A DNA stretch of 64,000 bases from Parablautia sp. Marseille-Q6255 (GCF_951230155.1 NZ_CATNVD010000001.1:124001-188000), one strand, 5' to 3'. Shown: positions 1 to 10,442, counted from the first letter of the stretch. Notes: generated by a model from the letters alone, not told the origin. Translations and numbers: made by a program.

Positions 1-1
1 A

Positions 2-502
2 GAGCGATTGTGTACGCAAGAACTTAGGACAAAATCAGTATCAGGAAACCGTAATATACCTTTGGGAAATTTCGTAATTGAAGAATTAATTGTTGCACGA
101 CATAAATATGAATCTATGCAAAAAATGAATCCCGGTTTTCAAGATCTTGATTTTGTGTGTTTTAAAGAAAATGGTGTTCCCTATCACAGAGGTAGTTTTA
201 ATAAAACGTTCAAAGCTCTTTTATCTGAATGTAATTTACCAGACATGCGCTGGCATGATTTGCGTCACACTTATGCCACTGTCTTAAAAGAAAATGATAT
301 TAGTTTAAAAGCAATCTCTGCATTCATGGGTCATAATGATACCAGCATTACCGAAGAAGTATATATTAATTCTCCGGAAGATCCGATATATGATTGCGAA
401 AAAGATATGACAGCTTTCATGATGGATATTCTTCCACAAAAAGAAGTCACTTTGGATATTTGCATCTGCCCAAAAGATTTGCTTGAACTCTCTTTACAAT
501 AA
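2..502 (+). CDS. Tyrosine recombinase (phage/ICE-type integrase), C-terminal fragment
   Basis: This is the C-terminal catalytic part of a site-specific tyrosine recombinase; the reading frame is open to the window edge, so the gene starts outside. Visible catalytic motifs are HDLRH (His-x-x-Arg), the LGH-like box FMGHND and the nucleophile Tyr in EEVYIN. The first catalytic Arg and the core-binding domain lie upstream of the window. The segment KSVSGNRNIPL matches the beta-strand region before the H-x-x-R box in integrases of phages and conjugative elements. Base composition is clearly AT-richer than the genes from 902 onward, as expected for a transferred element whose end is close by. A TTG at position 8 is in frame but is not a credible start. 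Confidence 0.85.
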   Translation, partial: ERLCTQELRTKSVSGNRNIPLGNFVIEELIVARHKYESMQKMNPGFQDLDFVCFKENGVPYHRGSFNKTFKALLSECNLPDMRWHDLRHTYATVLKENDISLKAISAFMGHNDTSITEEVYINSPEDPIYDCEKDMTAFMMDILPQKEVTLDICICPKDLLELSLQ

Positions 503-901
503 GGATATAATATTTTGGGTTTATATACCATTCCGTCATCTGTTCTTCTATTTTATGGTAAAAAGTATCAGATAGACCAAAAGAGTATCAGGTAGTTCAG
601 AAAATGGAAGGATGATGTAGCTAAAAAAGCATAAAAATCCATGCCATATGCTGTCAGATATTGATAAACCATAGGATGTATTTTTATAATGTAGCTTGCA
701 ATATCGTATAATTATGCATTGTGTTGTGCAGTGGAAAAAAAGTGAATTTGTTACGCAGAGGCAAAAATCAATAAAAATACAGCGTTTTTTACCTAAAAAA
801 ACACTTCAAAAAAGTTCATAAATCGGTTTGATTTTTGAGAAAAACGAAAAAAAGAGGCACGGATTTTTTTGTTAGTATTGTATAAAAACGAAAGGAGATA
901 T
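503..901. other. AT-rich intergenic spacer with short direct repeats
   Basis: No gene is visible in this 400-base AT-rich stretch. It contains two 12-base direct repeats, AGTATCAGATAG at 564-575 and AGTATCAGGTAG at 584-595, exactly 20 bases apart. The ribosome binding site of the next gene (AAAGGAGATAT, about 890-900) is at its right end. I see no convincing sigma-A promoter with correct spacing. The boundary between the integrase-bearing element and core DNA probably lies here. Confidence 0.5.
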
Positions 902-2776
902 ATGAGAAAACTAGCTTTAAATGATGAAATATTACTAAAAATCGAGAAGCCTGCCCGGTATATCGGCAATGAGGTCAACTCGGTTATGAAAGATAAGAAC
1001 GAGGTGGATATCCGCTTTGCAATGTGCTTTCCGGACGTCTATGAAATCGGAATGTCTCATCTGGGAATCCAGATCCTGTATGATATGTTCAACCGGCGCA
1101 GTGATGTCTGGTGTGAGCGCGTCTATTCTCCGTGGGTAGATCTTGACAAAATTATGAGGGAAAAGAATATCCCGCTCTTTGCTCTGGAGTCACAGGATCC
1201 TATCAGGGATTTTGATTTTCTTGGAATCACACTGCAATATGAAATGTGCTATACCAATATTCTGCAGATCCTTGACCTTGGGAAAATCCCGCTTCTTGCA
1301 AAAGACCGTACAGAAGCATGCCCGATCGTTATTGGCGGCGGTCCGTGCGCGTATAATCCGGAACCGATCGCGGCATTTTTCGATATGTTCTATATCGGAG
1401 AGGGTGAAACAGTTTACGATGATCTGCTTGATCTCTATAAAAACTGTAAGCAGGATGGCCTGTCCCGGATGGAATTTCTGAAAAAAGCTGCACAGATCCC
1501 CGGCATCTATGTCCCGGCATTTTACGAGGCAGCCTATAAAGAAGATGGGACGATCGCTTCCTTCGCTCCAGTGCAGGAAGGGATTCCGGCAGTGATCGAG
1601 AAGCAGGCAGAATGCAATATGTCTAAGGCACCGTATCCGGAGGCGCCGGTTGTCCCGTTTATCAAGGTGACTCAGGATCGTGTTGTCCTGGAAATACAGC
1701 GCGGCTGCATCCGCGGCTGCCGTTTCTGCCAGGCCGGTATGCTTTACCGCCCGACCCGGGAGAGGAGTCTTAAAGTACTCAAAGAACACGCATACAAGAT
1801 GCTGAAAAATACAGGACACGAGGAAATTTCCCTTAGCTCCCTTAGCTCCAGTGACTACAGCGAACTGCCTGGGATCGTCAATTTCCTGATCGATGAATTC
1901 CGCGATCAGAATATCAATATCTCGCTTCCTTCGCTTCGTATTGACGCCTTCTCGCTGGATGTGATGAGCAAGGTTCAGGATGTCCGAAAAAGCAGCCTGA
2001 CCTTTGCACCGGAAGCAGGCTCTCAGCGTCTGCGGGATGTGATCAACAAAGGACTGACAGAAGAAGTGATCCTTGAGGGAGCGGATAAGGCATTTCACGG
2101 AGGCTGGAATAAGGTAAAGCTTTATTTTATGCTGGGACTGCCATTTGAGACAGAAGAGGACCGAAAAGAGATCGCGCACCTTGCTGAGAATATTGCAGAG
2201 AAGTATTATGAAATACCAAAAGAGCAAAGAAACGGCAAGTGCCAGATAACCGTCAGCACCTCCTTTTTTGTACCAAAACCGTTTACTCCGTTCCAATGGG
2301 CAAGTATGTTCCATCCGGGAGACTATCTCGGTTTTGCGAAAACGGTCAATCACGAGATCCGTTCCATGCGAAATCAAAAAAGTATCCGGTACAACTGGCA
2401 TCAGGCTGACGTCACTTTACTGGAAGGGATCTTTGCACGTGGCGACCGGAAAATCGCAGCTGTGATTCTGGATGCCTACCGCAAAGGCGCTCTGTATGAT
2501 GCGTGGACGGAGTTCTGGGATTACGACAGATGGCTGCAGGCTTTTGATGACTGCGGCATTGATATGGACTTTTATACTGTGCGCGAGCGCAGCACAGAGG
2601 AAATATTCCCATGGGACTTTATCCATATCGGAGTAACCAAAAAATTCCTGCTGCATGAGTGGGAGCGTGCGAAACGCGCAGAAGTAACACCAAACTGCCG
2701 CATGAACTGTTCCGGCTGCGGCGCAGCCAGATACGGCGTAGGTGTATGCACAGAAAAAAGAGGAGGCGCCGAATAA
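902..2776 (+). CDS. TIGR03960-type B12-binding-like radical SAM protein
   Basis: A 624-residue radical SAM enzyme of the TIGR03960 family, which has an N-terminal cobalamin-binding-like region followed by the radical SAM barrel. The [4Fe-4S] motif CIRGCRFC (C-x3-C-x2-C) sits near residue 268, after the strand VVLEIQRG, and a second Cys cluster (CRMNCSGCGA) lies at the extreme C-terminus. The substrate of the family is not established. The start ATG at 902 is preceded by AAAGGAGATAT; the longer frame from the TTG at 869 has no such site. It is the first gene of a tight set with 2778 and 3482, a conserved Clostridia grouping that points to RNA or ribosome-related modification. Confidence 0.88.
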   Translation: MRKLALNDEILLKIEKPARYIGNEVNSVMKDKNEVDIRFAMCFPDVYEIGMSHLGIQILYDMFNRRSDVWCERVYSPWVDLDKIMREKNIPLFALESQDPIRDFDFLGITLQYEMCYTNILQILDLGKIPLLAKDRTEACPIVIGGGPCAYNPEPIAAFFDMFYIGEGETVYDDLLDLYKNCKQDGLSRMEFLKKAAQIPGIYVPAFYEAAYKEDGTIASFAPVQEGIPAVIEKQAECNMSKAPYPEAPVVPFIKVTQDRVVLEIQRGCIRGCRFCQAGMLYRPTRERSLKVLKEHAYKMLKNTGHEEISLSSLSSSDYSELPGIVNFLIDEFRDQNINISLPSLRIDAFSLDVMSKVQDVRKSSLTFAPEAGSQRLRDVINKGLTEEVILEGADKAFHGGWNKVKLYFMLGLPFETEEDRKEIAHLAENIAEKYYEIPKEQRNGKCQITVSTSFFVPKPFTPFQWASMFHPGDYLGFAKTVNHEIRSMRNQKSIRYNWHQADVTLLEGIFARGDRKIAAVILDAYRKGALYDAWTEFWDYDRWLQAFDDCGIDMDFYTVRERSTEEIFPWDFIHIGVTKKFLLHEWERAKRAEVTPNCRMNCSGCGAARYGVGVCTEKRGGAE

Positions 2777-2777
2777 T

Positions 2778-3485
2778 ATGAAGGTACGGGTAAAATTTGA
2801 AAAATACGGGATCATGAAATTTATCGGGCACCTCGATATCATGCGCTATTTTCAAAAAGCGATCCGCAGGGCGGGGATTGATATTGCATACTCAGAAGGC
2901 TTAAGCCCGCATATGATCATGTCATTTGCAGCGCCGCTTGGCGTTGGGATCACCAGTGAAGCAGAATATATGGATATTGAGCTTCGCACGCCCATATCAA
3001 GTGCAGCTGCCATCGCCGCGCTCAACCGCACCGGCGCAGAAGGAATACAGGTAACCGGGTTTTATCAGATCCCCGACGGCAAAGCAAATAAGGCGATGAC
3101 GCTTGTAGCTGCTGCCGATTATAAGCTGCGCTTTCGCAGGGGCTATGAGCCGAAGGGAGACTGGCAGTCCGGCATTTCTCACTTTTATGCCAAGGACAGT
3201 ATCCCGGTAATAAAAAAGACAAAGAAATCGGAAAAAGAGATAGATCTGCGCCCGCTGATCTATGAGATGCGGGTTCACGCAGGCACTGTTTTTATGAAGC
3301 TTTCAGCCGGAAGCGTAGCGAACGTAAAGCCCGAGCTTGTCATGGACACGTACCTCAAAACACTTGGGCTTGAGGCAGATCCGTTTGCATATGAGATCCA
3401 CCGCTGTGAGATTTATGCAGACACGGGGACAGAAGGCACACGCAGACTTGTGCCGCTTTGTGATCTGGGAGAAGAGATCCTATGA
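2778..3485 (+). CDS. TIGR03936 radical SAM-associated protein (DUF2344)
   Basis: A 235-residue protein of the TIGR03936/DUF2344 family, recognised from its opening MKVRVKFEKYGIMKFIGHLD and the SEGLSPHMIMSFAAPL segment. In many bacteria this domain is fused to, or encoded next to, the TIGR03960 radical SAM enzyme, so it is probably its partner subunit. The ATG at 2778 follows the upstream stop by one base, with GAGGAGG at about 2760-2766. Its own last codons overlap the RNase G start (ATGA at 3482-3485), indicating translational coupling. No catalytic residues can be named; the function is unproven. Confidence 0.88.
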   Translation: MKVRVKFEKYGIMKFIGHLDIMRYFQKAIRRAGIDIAYSEGLSPHMIMSFAAPLGVGITSEAEYMDIELRTPISSAAAIAALNRTGAEGIQVTGFYQIPDGKANKAMTLVAAADYKLRFRRGYEPKGDWQSGISHFYAKDSIPVIKKTKKSEKEIDLRPLIYEMRVHAGTVFMKLSAGSVANVKPELVMDTYLKTLGLEADPFAYEIHRCEIYADTGTEGTRRLVPLCDLGEEIL

Positions 3486-4744
3486 ATAAAAAAAGCTATC
3501 TGATCACCCGGATGGACGGATACATCTGTTCATTTTTAATGCAGGATGGCCGGGCAGTAGAGATACACCGCGATTCTTTTGTTGCGGATGACGCCACAGA
3601 AACGTCTCCGAATGCTGCTTTACAGACTGCACATGAGGATGATAAAAATCTCTGCATCGGAGATATTTACATCGGGAAAATAAAAAATATCGCCCGGCAG
3701 ATCGGCGCCGCTTTTGTGGAAGTATCCCCCGGAAAGGTCTGTCATCTGTCACTTCGCGATGCAGTACATCCTGTTTTTACAAAAAAGGGAAGCTCTGCAC
3801 AGCCGCAGGAGGGAGATGAACTTCTCGTACAGATCAGCCGGGACAGCATAAAATCAAAGTATCCTTCTGTCACTACAAATCTCACGCTGCATGGAAAATA
3901 CGTCCTCCTGACGACCGGAAACACCAGACTGTCTGTGTCAGCAAAGCTTAATCAGACAGAAAAGACCAGACTGCTTGAAGTGATAAACGAAATTCTGGGC
4001 AGACAGACCTCTGAAGCGTGCCAGAAAGACGGAGATACATACGGCTGGCTCGTGCGCACCAATGCAAAAGAAGCGTCAGATGAGCGGATCAGAGACGATG
4101 TGCTCCGGCTGAAGGCGCAAGGTGACAGGCTGATCGCACAGGCGCGGTATCGGACCTGTTTTTCCTGTCTGCTGCGTACGCCGCCGCGCTATCTGACACG
4201 TCTGCAGGATCTGTACAGCACAGAAGCAGACGCGATCCTGACCGATGATGAGGTGCTTTTTACACAGATCAAAGAGTACCTCTCTCAATATCAGCCGGAG
4301 GATCTGGGCAAGCTGCAGCTTTATAAAGATCATCTGCTCCCCATGCAGAAGCTGTATGCGCTGGAACGGCAGCTTTCTATGGCACTTTCCGAGAAGGTCT
4401 GGCTGAAATCCGGCGGCTATCTCGTGATCCAGCCCACAGAAGCCCTGACAGCCATTGATGTCAATACTGGAAAATGCAGCGGCGGAAAAAATCAGGAGGC
4501 TACTTTTTTGAAGATCAACAAAGAAGCTGCCGTAGAGATCGCACGCCAGCTCCGGCTGCGCAATTTAAGCGGAATCATTATTGCAGATTTTATTAATATG
4601 AAATCAAAGGAAGCGCAAAAGGAGCTGCTGCATTTGCTGGACGTCCAGTTGAAGCAGGATCCGATTCCGACGGCGCTCATTGATATGACAAAGCTTTCTC
4701 TTGTCGAGATCACAAGGATGAAACGCGAAAAACCGCTTGCATAA
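3482..4744 (+). CDS. rng: Ribonuclease G/E family endoribonuclease
   Basis: A 420-residue RNase E/G family enzyme, which cuts single-stranded RNA in rRNA maturation and mRNA decay. An S1-type RNA-binding domain is near residues 35-115 (GDIYIGKIKNI, GAAFVEVSPGK). The catalytic DNase I-like part shows the metal-binding Asp residues in AIDVNTGK and IIIADFINM. Length fits the short RNase G form lacking the E. coli RNase E scaffold tail. It overlaps the preceding gene by four bases. In related Clostridia this gene commonly precedes rplU; here rplU lies 26 kb away. Confidence 0.93.
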   Translation: MNKKSYLITRMDGYICSFLMQDGRAVEIHRDSFVADDATETSPNAALQTAHEDDKNLCIGDIYIGKIKNIARQIGAAFVEVSPGKVCHLSLRDAVHPVFTKKGSSAQPQEGDELLVQISRDSIKSKYPSVTTNLTLHGKYVLLTTGNTRLSVSAKLNQTEKTRLLEVINEILGRQTSEACQKDGDTYGWLVRTNAKEASDERIRDDVLRLKAQGDRLIAQARYRTCFSCLLRTPPRYLTRLQDLYSTEADAILTDDEVLFTQIKEYLSQYQPEDLGKLQLYKDHLLPMQKLYALERQLSMALSEKVWLKSGGYLVIQPTEALTAIDVNTGKCSGGKNQEATFLKINKEAAVEIARQLRLRNLSGIIIADFINMKSKEAQKELLHLLDVQLKQDPIPTALIDMTKLSLVEITRMKREKPLA

Positions 4745-4807
4745 AAAAGAAAATGCCACAAAGCACCCTGCCTTCAGGAATAGCTTTCTGGTATTTTCTT
4801 TTTTATT
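4743..4807 (+). terminator. Rho-independent terminator after rng
   Basis: An inverted repeat pairs AAAAAAGAAAATGCCA with TGGTATTTTCTTTTTT (one G-U pair) around a CAAAGCACCC...GCTTTC loop, ending in a T-run. It lies directly behind the RNase G stop codon and closes the radical SAM/rng operon. Confidence 0.8.
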
Positions 4808-4817
4808 GATTTTCTTC

Positions 4818-4870
4818 TTGACATACTATGCAATAAATAGTATATATAATATAGTATTTATTGCATAGTA
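4818..4870 (+). promoter_or_regulatory. PadR-operon promoter with overlapping perfect palindrome
   Basis: A sigma-A promoter TTGACA (4818-4823), 17-base spacer, TATATA (4841-4846). A perfect 16-base inverted repeat, TACTATGCAATAAATA at 4824-4839 and TATTTATTGCATAGTA at 4855-4870, fills the spacer and brackets the -10 box. This is the expected place for an operator of the PadR repressor encoded immediately downstream, so autorepression is likely. Binding by this regulator is inferred. Confidence 0.75.
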
Positions 4871-4916
4871 TTGCAGGATCACAGGCAGTGCTTCACTGCT
4901 GAAAGGAGGAATTTTC

Positions 4917-5282
4917 ATGGATGTACAGCGAAAGAAGGGGATTCTTGAGGTCTGTGTCCTCGCCGTGTTAAAACGCGGACCGTCATACGGATATATGATC
5001 GTCCGGGATTTAGAGGACAGTATTGAAATATCTGAGTCTACACTTTATCCCATCTTAAAACGGCTTGAGCAAAACGGCAGTCTCCAAACGTACCGTCAGG
5101 CCTACAATGGAAGAATGCGGAAATATTATCAGCTTACTGAAGTGGGGCAGCAAAAAATTGAACAGTTTCTTGATGAGTGGGAGGAGATGCAAAATCTATA
5201 CCACTTTGTAAAAGAACATAATGCGGCAGCTCCTGTTCCCGCAGATGAGCCTGTACCGCAGCAGGAGGAGGCAGAAATATGA
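4917..5282 (+). CDS. PadR family transcriptional regulator
   Basis: A 121-residue PadR-type winged-helix repressor. The PadR core is visible as GILEVCVLAVLKRGPSYGY, then STLYPILKRLEQNG (recognition helix region) and the wing MRKYYQLTEVGQ, with a short C-terminal dimerisation helix. The ATG at 4917 has a strong AAAGGAGG site. It overlaps the next gene by four bases (ATGA), and PadR plus a DUF1700/DUF4097 protein is a recurring Firmicutes module linked with envelope stress or drug response. The palindrome over its promoter suggests it represses its own operon. Confidence 0.92.
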   Translation: MDVQRKKGILEVCVLAVLKRGPSYGYMIVRDLEDSIEISESTLYPILKRLEQNGSLQTYRQAYNGRMRKYYQLTEVGQQKIEQFLDEWEEMQNLYHFVKEHNAAAPVPADEPVPQQEEAEI

Positions 5283-6259
5283 AAAAGGAAGAGTATTTAC
5301 GGAATTTAAAATTTCAGCTGATCGATTTTCCCGGTGAAGATCTTTCTCAGATTGAGGATTTTTATGAAGAACTGATTCTTGACGGTATTGAGCAGGGATA
5401 TACAGAGGAAGAGATTATTTCCAAAATGGAAGCCCCGGAGGAAGTCGCATCGAAAATCCGTGCAGAGTACGGAGGGATCGTTGTATACACAGCCAAAGCA
5501 CAGAGCAAAAACGCATGCGGTTACGAATCATCTGAACTGATCCATACGGTCCGTGTCGAGACAAACAACTTGAGAATCCGGGTCAAAACAACGCAGGACG
5601 GTCCGGTCCGCGTATTTTTCAAACCGAGAGAGGGGCAGGATCAGGTTACCTTTACCGAGGAAAATGGAATATTCCACTTTCATCATGAATTAAAGGGAAA
5701 GGTACCGCTTCATGTGAACCTGCTGAATCTTTTCAAAGACTTCAATATCCTGGTCCTCGAGCTTCCGGTCAGCTTTGCCGGCGCCCTCCTTTTACAGACG
5801 ACAAATGGCAGTATCCGGGTGGCAGGTCTTGGCAACCTTGACTCCGCAAAAATCAGCAGCAGCAATGGCATGATCCGTATCGAAAACAGCAGTATCCATC
5901 AGCTGGAGGTTCAGTCAAATAACGCCAAGATCGAGCTTTCTAATGTGCGGGGCGATACACTGGAAGCAGCGGCAGGAAACGGGCTTATTACGGCAAAAGA
6001 ATGCCGCTTCGACGGGCTTTTCTCCCTTCAGACACAAAACGGGGCAGTGACAGGACGGAACATTATCAGCGACCGCCTCCTGCTCCAGACGAGCAACGGC
6101 TTTGTCACGGCAGCAGTGATCGGTAATCCGAATGATTACAATATTAACAGTACGACCAACAACGGTTTTAACAATCTGGACAATGTATTTGACCCATCCA
6201 GGCCGAAATCCCTGACTGCAAAAACACACAATGGCCGGATACAGGTAGAGTTTATATGA
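5279..6259 (+). CDS. DUF1700/HAAS-DUF4097 beta-strand repeat protein
   Basis: A 326-residue protein with two parts. Residues 1-75 (KKEEYLRNLKFQLIDFP, EEVASKIRAEYGG) are the alpha-helical DUF1700/HAAS domain commonly found after PadR regulators. Residues about 90-326 form a DUF4097-type right-handed beta repeat with recurring TTNGSIRV, SSNGMIRI, AGNGLITA, TQNGAVTG, TSNGFVTA and THNGRIQV units. No transmembrane segment or signal peptide is evident, unusual because many DUF1700 partners are membrane proteins. Function is unknown; co-expression with PadR suggests a role in sensing or response. Confidence 0.85.
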   Translation: MKKEEYLRNLKFQLIDFPGEDLSQIEDFYEELILDGIEQGYTEEEIISKMEAPEEVASKIRAEYGGIVVYTAKAQSKNACGYESSELIHTVRVETNNLRIRVKTTQDGPVRVFFKPREGQDQVTFTEENGIFHFHHELKGKVPLHVNLLNLFKDFNILVLELPVSFAGALLLQTTNGSIRVAGLGNLDSAKISSSNGMIRIENSSIHQLEVQSNNAKIELSNVRGDTLEAAAGNGLITAKECRFDGLFSLQTQNGAVTGRNIISDRLLLQTSNGFVTAAVIGNPNDYNINSTTNNGFNNLDNVFDPSRPKSLTAKTHNGRIQVEFI

Positions 6260-6311
6260 TACCGAACGGACAGCAGAACCTTAAATTTTTACTAAATAAT
6301 CATACGTTTTA

Positions 6312-6381
6312 TTGAATCAAATTTTTCTGTATGGTAAAATAATGCATAAGAAAGCCCGGACGCCGCAAAGGCTGGCCGGGC
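6312..6381 (+). promoter_or_regulatory. Promoter and GC-rich leader hairpin of the CBS-domain gene
   Basis: A sigma-A promoter TTGAAT (6312-6317), 17 bases, TAAAAT (6335-6340). The leader RNA would begin near 6347 and contains a GC-rich stem GCCCGG (6354-6359) with CCGGGC (6376-6381) enclosing ACGCCGCAAAGGCTGG. There is no T-run, so it is not a plain terminator. Confidence 0.6.
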
Positions 6382-6402
6382 AAATATATGTGAGGACATC
6401 AG

Positions 6403-6813
6403 ATGAATATATTGTTTTATTTAGTTCCAAAAAGTGAAGTCATGTACCTGTTTGACGACTATTCGCTCAGGCAGGCGCTGGAAAAAATGGAGTATCACAG
6501 ATACAGCTCCGTACCGATCATCAATCATGCGGGAAATTATATCGGCACATTGACCGAGGGGGATATCCTTTGGGAGCTCAAGCAGCGGGGCAGTCTGAGT
6601 CTGCGCGAGGCAGAGGAGATACCGATCAGAAAATTTCCACGCAAGCGGGATAATCAGCCGGTCAATGTCAACTGCAATATCGAAGATCTTGTCATGACCT
6701 CCATGAATCAGAATTTTGTACCGGTCATAGATGACAATGGCATCTTTATTGGTATCGTGACGCGCAAAAGTATCATTGAGTATTGCTACAACCACTATAA
6801 AAGTCTTGAATAA
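6403..6813 (+). CDS. CBS domain pair protein
   Basis: A 136-residue protein made of one tandem CBS pair (Bateman module). CBS1 is seen as DDYSLRQALEKMEYHRYSSV...GTLTEGDILWEL and CBS2 as NCNIEDLVMTSMNQNFVPV...GIVTRKSIIEY. Such stand-alone pairs usually bind adenosine nucleotides and regulate a partner protein. No other domain or membrane segment is visible, so the partner is unknown. It has its own promoter and leader, and the next gene encodes a secreted amidase, giving no clear functional link. Confidence 0.88.
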   Translation: MNILFYLVPKSEVMYLFDDYSLRQALEKMEYHRYSSVPIINHAGNYIGTLTEGDILWELKQRGSLSLREAEEIPIRKFPRKRDNQPVNVNCNIEDLVMTSMNQNFVPVIDDNGIFIGIVTRKSIIEYCYNHYKSLE

Positions 6814-6871
6814 TTTACAAAACTGTGATATCCTTTAACAAAAATGTAATAAATAGGGGATGAACAGTTTC

Positions 6872-8650
6872 ATGAAGAGAAAAATATGGCTTGCAGCAGT
6901 CAGTGCCGCAATGATAATGGGTGTTTTCGGAAACACCGCTTTTTCTGTGTCTGCTCAGAAAACCATACAGACACAGGGCGTACAGGAGGACACCACAGAA
7001 TCAGAATACAGTTCTGAAACACAGACAGAAGCTGTGCCGCACAGCGGGACACAGCCTGAGACAGAGCCTGCGTCAGAAGAGGCGACACCGGACGCTTTGC
7101 CGGACGGGACGGATCGGGAGGAATACGCCGGCAGCTATCACGAGCCAGGCTGGCATAAGCAGGGGGCTTATACTTATTATTATAAGTCTTCCGGAAAGCT
7201 GCAAAAAGGCTGGAAAAAAATCGATGGCAAGATGTACTATTTCCGCAAGAAATCAGATCCTGACGGGCCAAAGGGCAGTATGGCGACCGGTTTTTGTTCG
7301 ATCGACGGCAAGCAGTTTTATTTTTCCAGAAAGGGAGTCCTCCAGCACGGCGGCTGGCGTACCATTAAAGGGAAAAATTATTATCTGACTCCGCGCGGAA
7401 ATGCCGGTACCCTCGGCGCAATGTATGTCGGACTAAAAAAGATCGGTGATGATATTTTCTGTTTCAATGAAGATGGAAGCGCCTGTGTCGGATGGACAAC
7501 CTACAAGGGCAAACGCTATTTTTTCAGCAATGGGAAAAAACTCGGACTGCGCGGACGCGCGATCAAAGGCTGGCGGAAGATCGGTGATGACACCTATTAT
7601 TTTGCCTCAAACGGCGTCATGCAGAAAAACCGCTGGATCGATGGCCGCTATGTAGATAAAAAGGGGCGTCTGCTGCGAAACGGAGTCTCTCCCGCAGGCT
7701 ACAAGACAGATGAAGACGGCCGGAAGATCGGGCTCGCGAAGGGCTGGTTTACGAGAAACGGAAAAACATATTATTACGTTTCCGGAAAAAAGACGATCGG
7801 TTTTAAAAAGATCGGCGGTAAAAAATATTACTTTAATAAAAACGGAGTCCGTAAGGAGGACGGCTGGATCACGGTGGATGGTTCGAGATATTATCTCTCG
7901 GACTGTATCGTACAGACAGGCTGGCAGACGATCGATGGAAAACGGTATCATTTTAAAAACAGCGGAAAAATGAGCGTCAGCACCACAGTGGACGGGATCA
8001 CGATCGGTACGGACGGAGTAGCTGATATGTCGACTGCGCCTTCGCCGGAACAGAAATCCGTTCTGATCATAGCCGGACACGGGCAGGGGGATGTCGGAGC
8101 CGCCGGATATTATTCCAACTCCACGTACTATGAGTACCAGCTTACACGTGAGTTTGCAACATTGATCATGCAAAGGCTCAAGGCAGTAAATCCAGGTCTC
8201 AATGTAGTCATGTATGACCAGAACTATGACTGCTACCAGGTGCTTGCCGGGAGAAAATCCGGACCGGATCCTCAGTTTAAAAAATATGATTACGTACTGG
8301 AGGTTCATTTTAATGCAACCGTTGCATCCAGCAAAGATCCAAAGGGTGATGGTTCTTACAAGGGCATCGGCATGTATGTGAATTCTGCGAAAAAGGATAC
8401 CTCCATTGACCGAAATATCGTAGCGACAGTCGCCAGTCGTACAGGCTTCCGTGTCTGGGGCGGCGGAACCGGGATCTTTGCCTCTTCAGGGCTTTTAAAT
8501 GCAAAAACGGCTCAGAAGGCCGGTGTTTCTTACGGTCTGCTCGAATCTGCCTTTATTGATGACAGGGATGATATTACCTTCTATAATAAAAATAAAAATG
8601 CGATGGCGCAGGCTGTCGCAGAAGCATTGAACAGCTCGCTTACCAAATAG
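6872..8650 (+). CDS. Secreted N-acetylmuramoyl-L-alanine amidase with cell-wall binding repeats
   Basis: An exported cell wall hydrolase. The signal peptide MKRKIWLAAVSAAMIMG... is followed by a Glu/Thr-rich linker, about ten aromatic choline/glucan-binding-type repeats (GWKKIDGKMYYF, GWRTIKGKNYYL, GWRKIGDDTYYF, GFKKIGGKKYYF) and a C-terminal Amidase_3-like domain. In the latter the zinc-ligand candidates are His in IAGHGQG, Glu in YEYQLT and His in LEVHFNA, with catalytic Glu in LLESAFID. The repeats presumably anchor it to wall polymers. ATG 6872 is preferred over ATG 6860 because AGGGG at 6855 is too close to the latter. Confidence 0.88.
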   Translation: MKRKIWLAAVSAAMIMGVFGNTAFSVSAQKTIQTQGVQEDTTESEYSSETQTEAVPHSGTQPETEPASEEATPDALPDGTDREEYAGSYHEPGWHKQGAYTYYYKSSGKLQKGWKKIDGKMYYFRKKSDPDGPKGSMATGFCSIDGKQFYFSRKGVLQHGGWRTIKGKNYYLTPRGNAGTLGAMYVGLKKIGDDIFCFNEDGSACVGWTTYKGKRYFFSNGKKLGLRGRAIKGWRKIGDDTYYFASNGVMQKNRWIDGRYVDKKGRLLRNGVSPAGYKTDEDGRKIGLAKGWFTRNGKTYYYVSGKKTIGFKKIGGKKYYFNKNGVRKEDGWITVDGSRYYLSDCIVQTGWQTIDGKRYHFKNSGKMSVSTTVDGITIGTDGVADMSTAPSPEQKSVLIIAGHGQGDVGAAGYYSNSTYYEYQLTREFATLIMQRLKAVNPGLNVVMYDQNYDCYQVLAGRKSGPDPQFKKYDYVLEVHFNATVASSKDPKGDGSYKGIGMYVNSAKKDTSIDRNIVATVASRTGFRVWGGGTGIFASSGLLNAKTAQKAGVSYGLLESAFIDDRDDITFYNKNKNAMAQAVAEALNSSLTK

Positions 8651-8680
8651 TGTGCTCGAAATGTCTTTCGTATTTTCAGA

Positions 8681-8727
8681 CCACAAAAATGGTGCAGCGC
8701 ATCTGCCCGCCGTTTTTGTGGTTTTTT
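8681..8727 (+). terminator. Rho-independent terminator after the amidase gene
   Basis: Stem CCACAAAAATGG (8681-8692) pairs with CCGTTTTTGTGG (8710-8721) with one mismatch, followed by TTTTTT. It separates the amidase gene from the ilvN promoter. Confidence 0.82.
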
Positions 8728-8765
8728 AGAACCGTTACTAAATTTTTTTGCAGCACTTTTTCACG

Positions 8766-8794
8766 TTGACAAACTAAAGAATTACTGTTAAAAT
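8766..8794 (+). promoter_or_regulatory. ilvN promoter
   Basis: Consensus sigma-A promoter TTGACA (8766-8771), 17-base spacer, TAAAAT (8789-8794). The leader to ilvN is only about 25 bases and shows no T-box or attenuator. Confidence 0.75.
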
Positions 8795-8826
8795 GTATAA
8801 AAGTTTTCAGTCAGGAGCGGATGGAT

Positions 8827-10442
<1,616 letters not shown>

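Noticed and set aside
1190-2401. 403-codon open frame antisense to the radical SAM gene
   Set aside because: No recognisable domain or ribosome site; the plus-strand frame has the full radical SAM signature.
6341-6402. Cyclic di-GMP (GEMM) riboswitch before the CBS gene
   Set aside because: A CGCAAAG-like stretch is present but the conserved GGCAAACC half and tetraloop receptor arrangement are missing.
7140-7980. Tandem DNA repeats or CRISPR-like array
   Set aside because: The periodicity comes from amino acid-level cell-wall binding repeats in a coding frame; DNA units are diverged and lack spacers.
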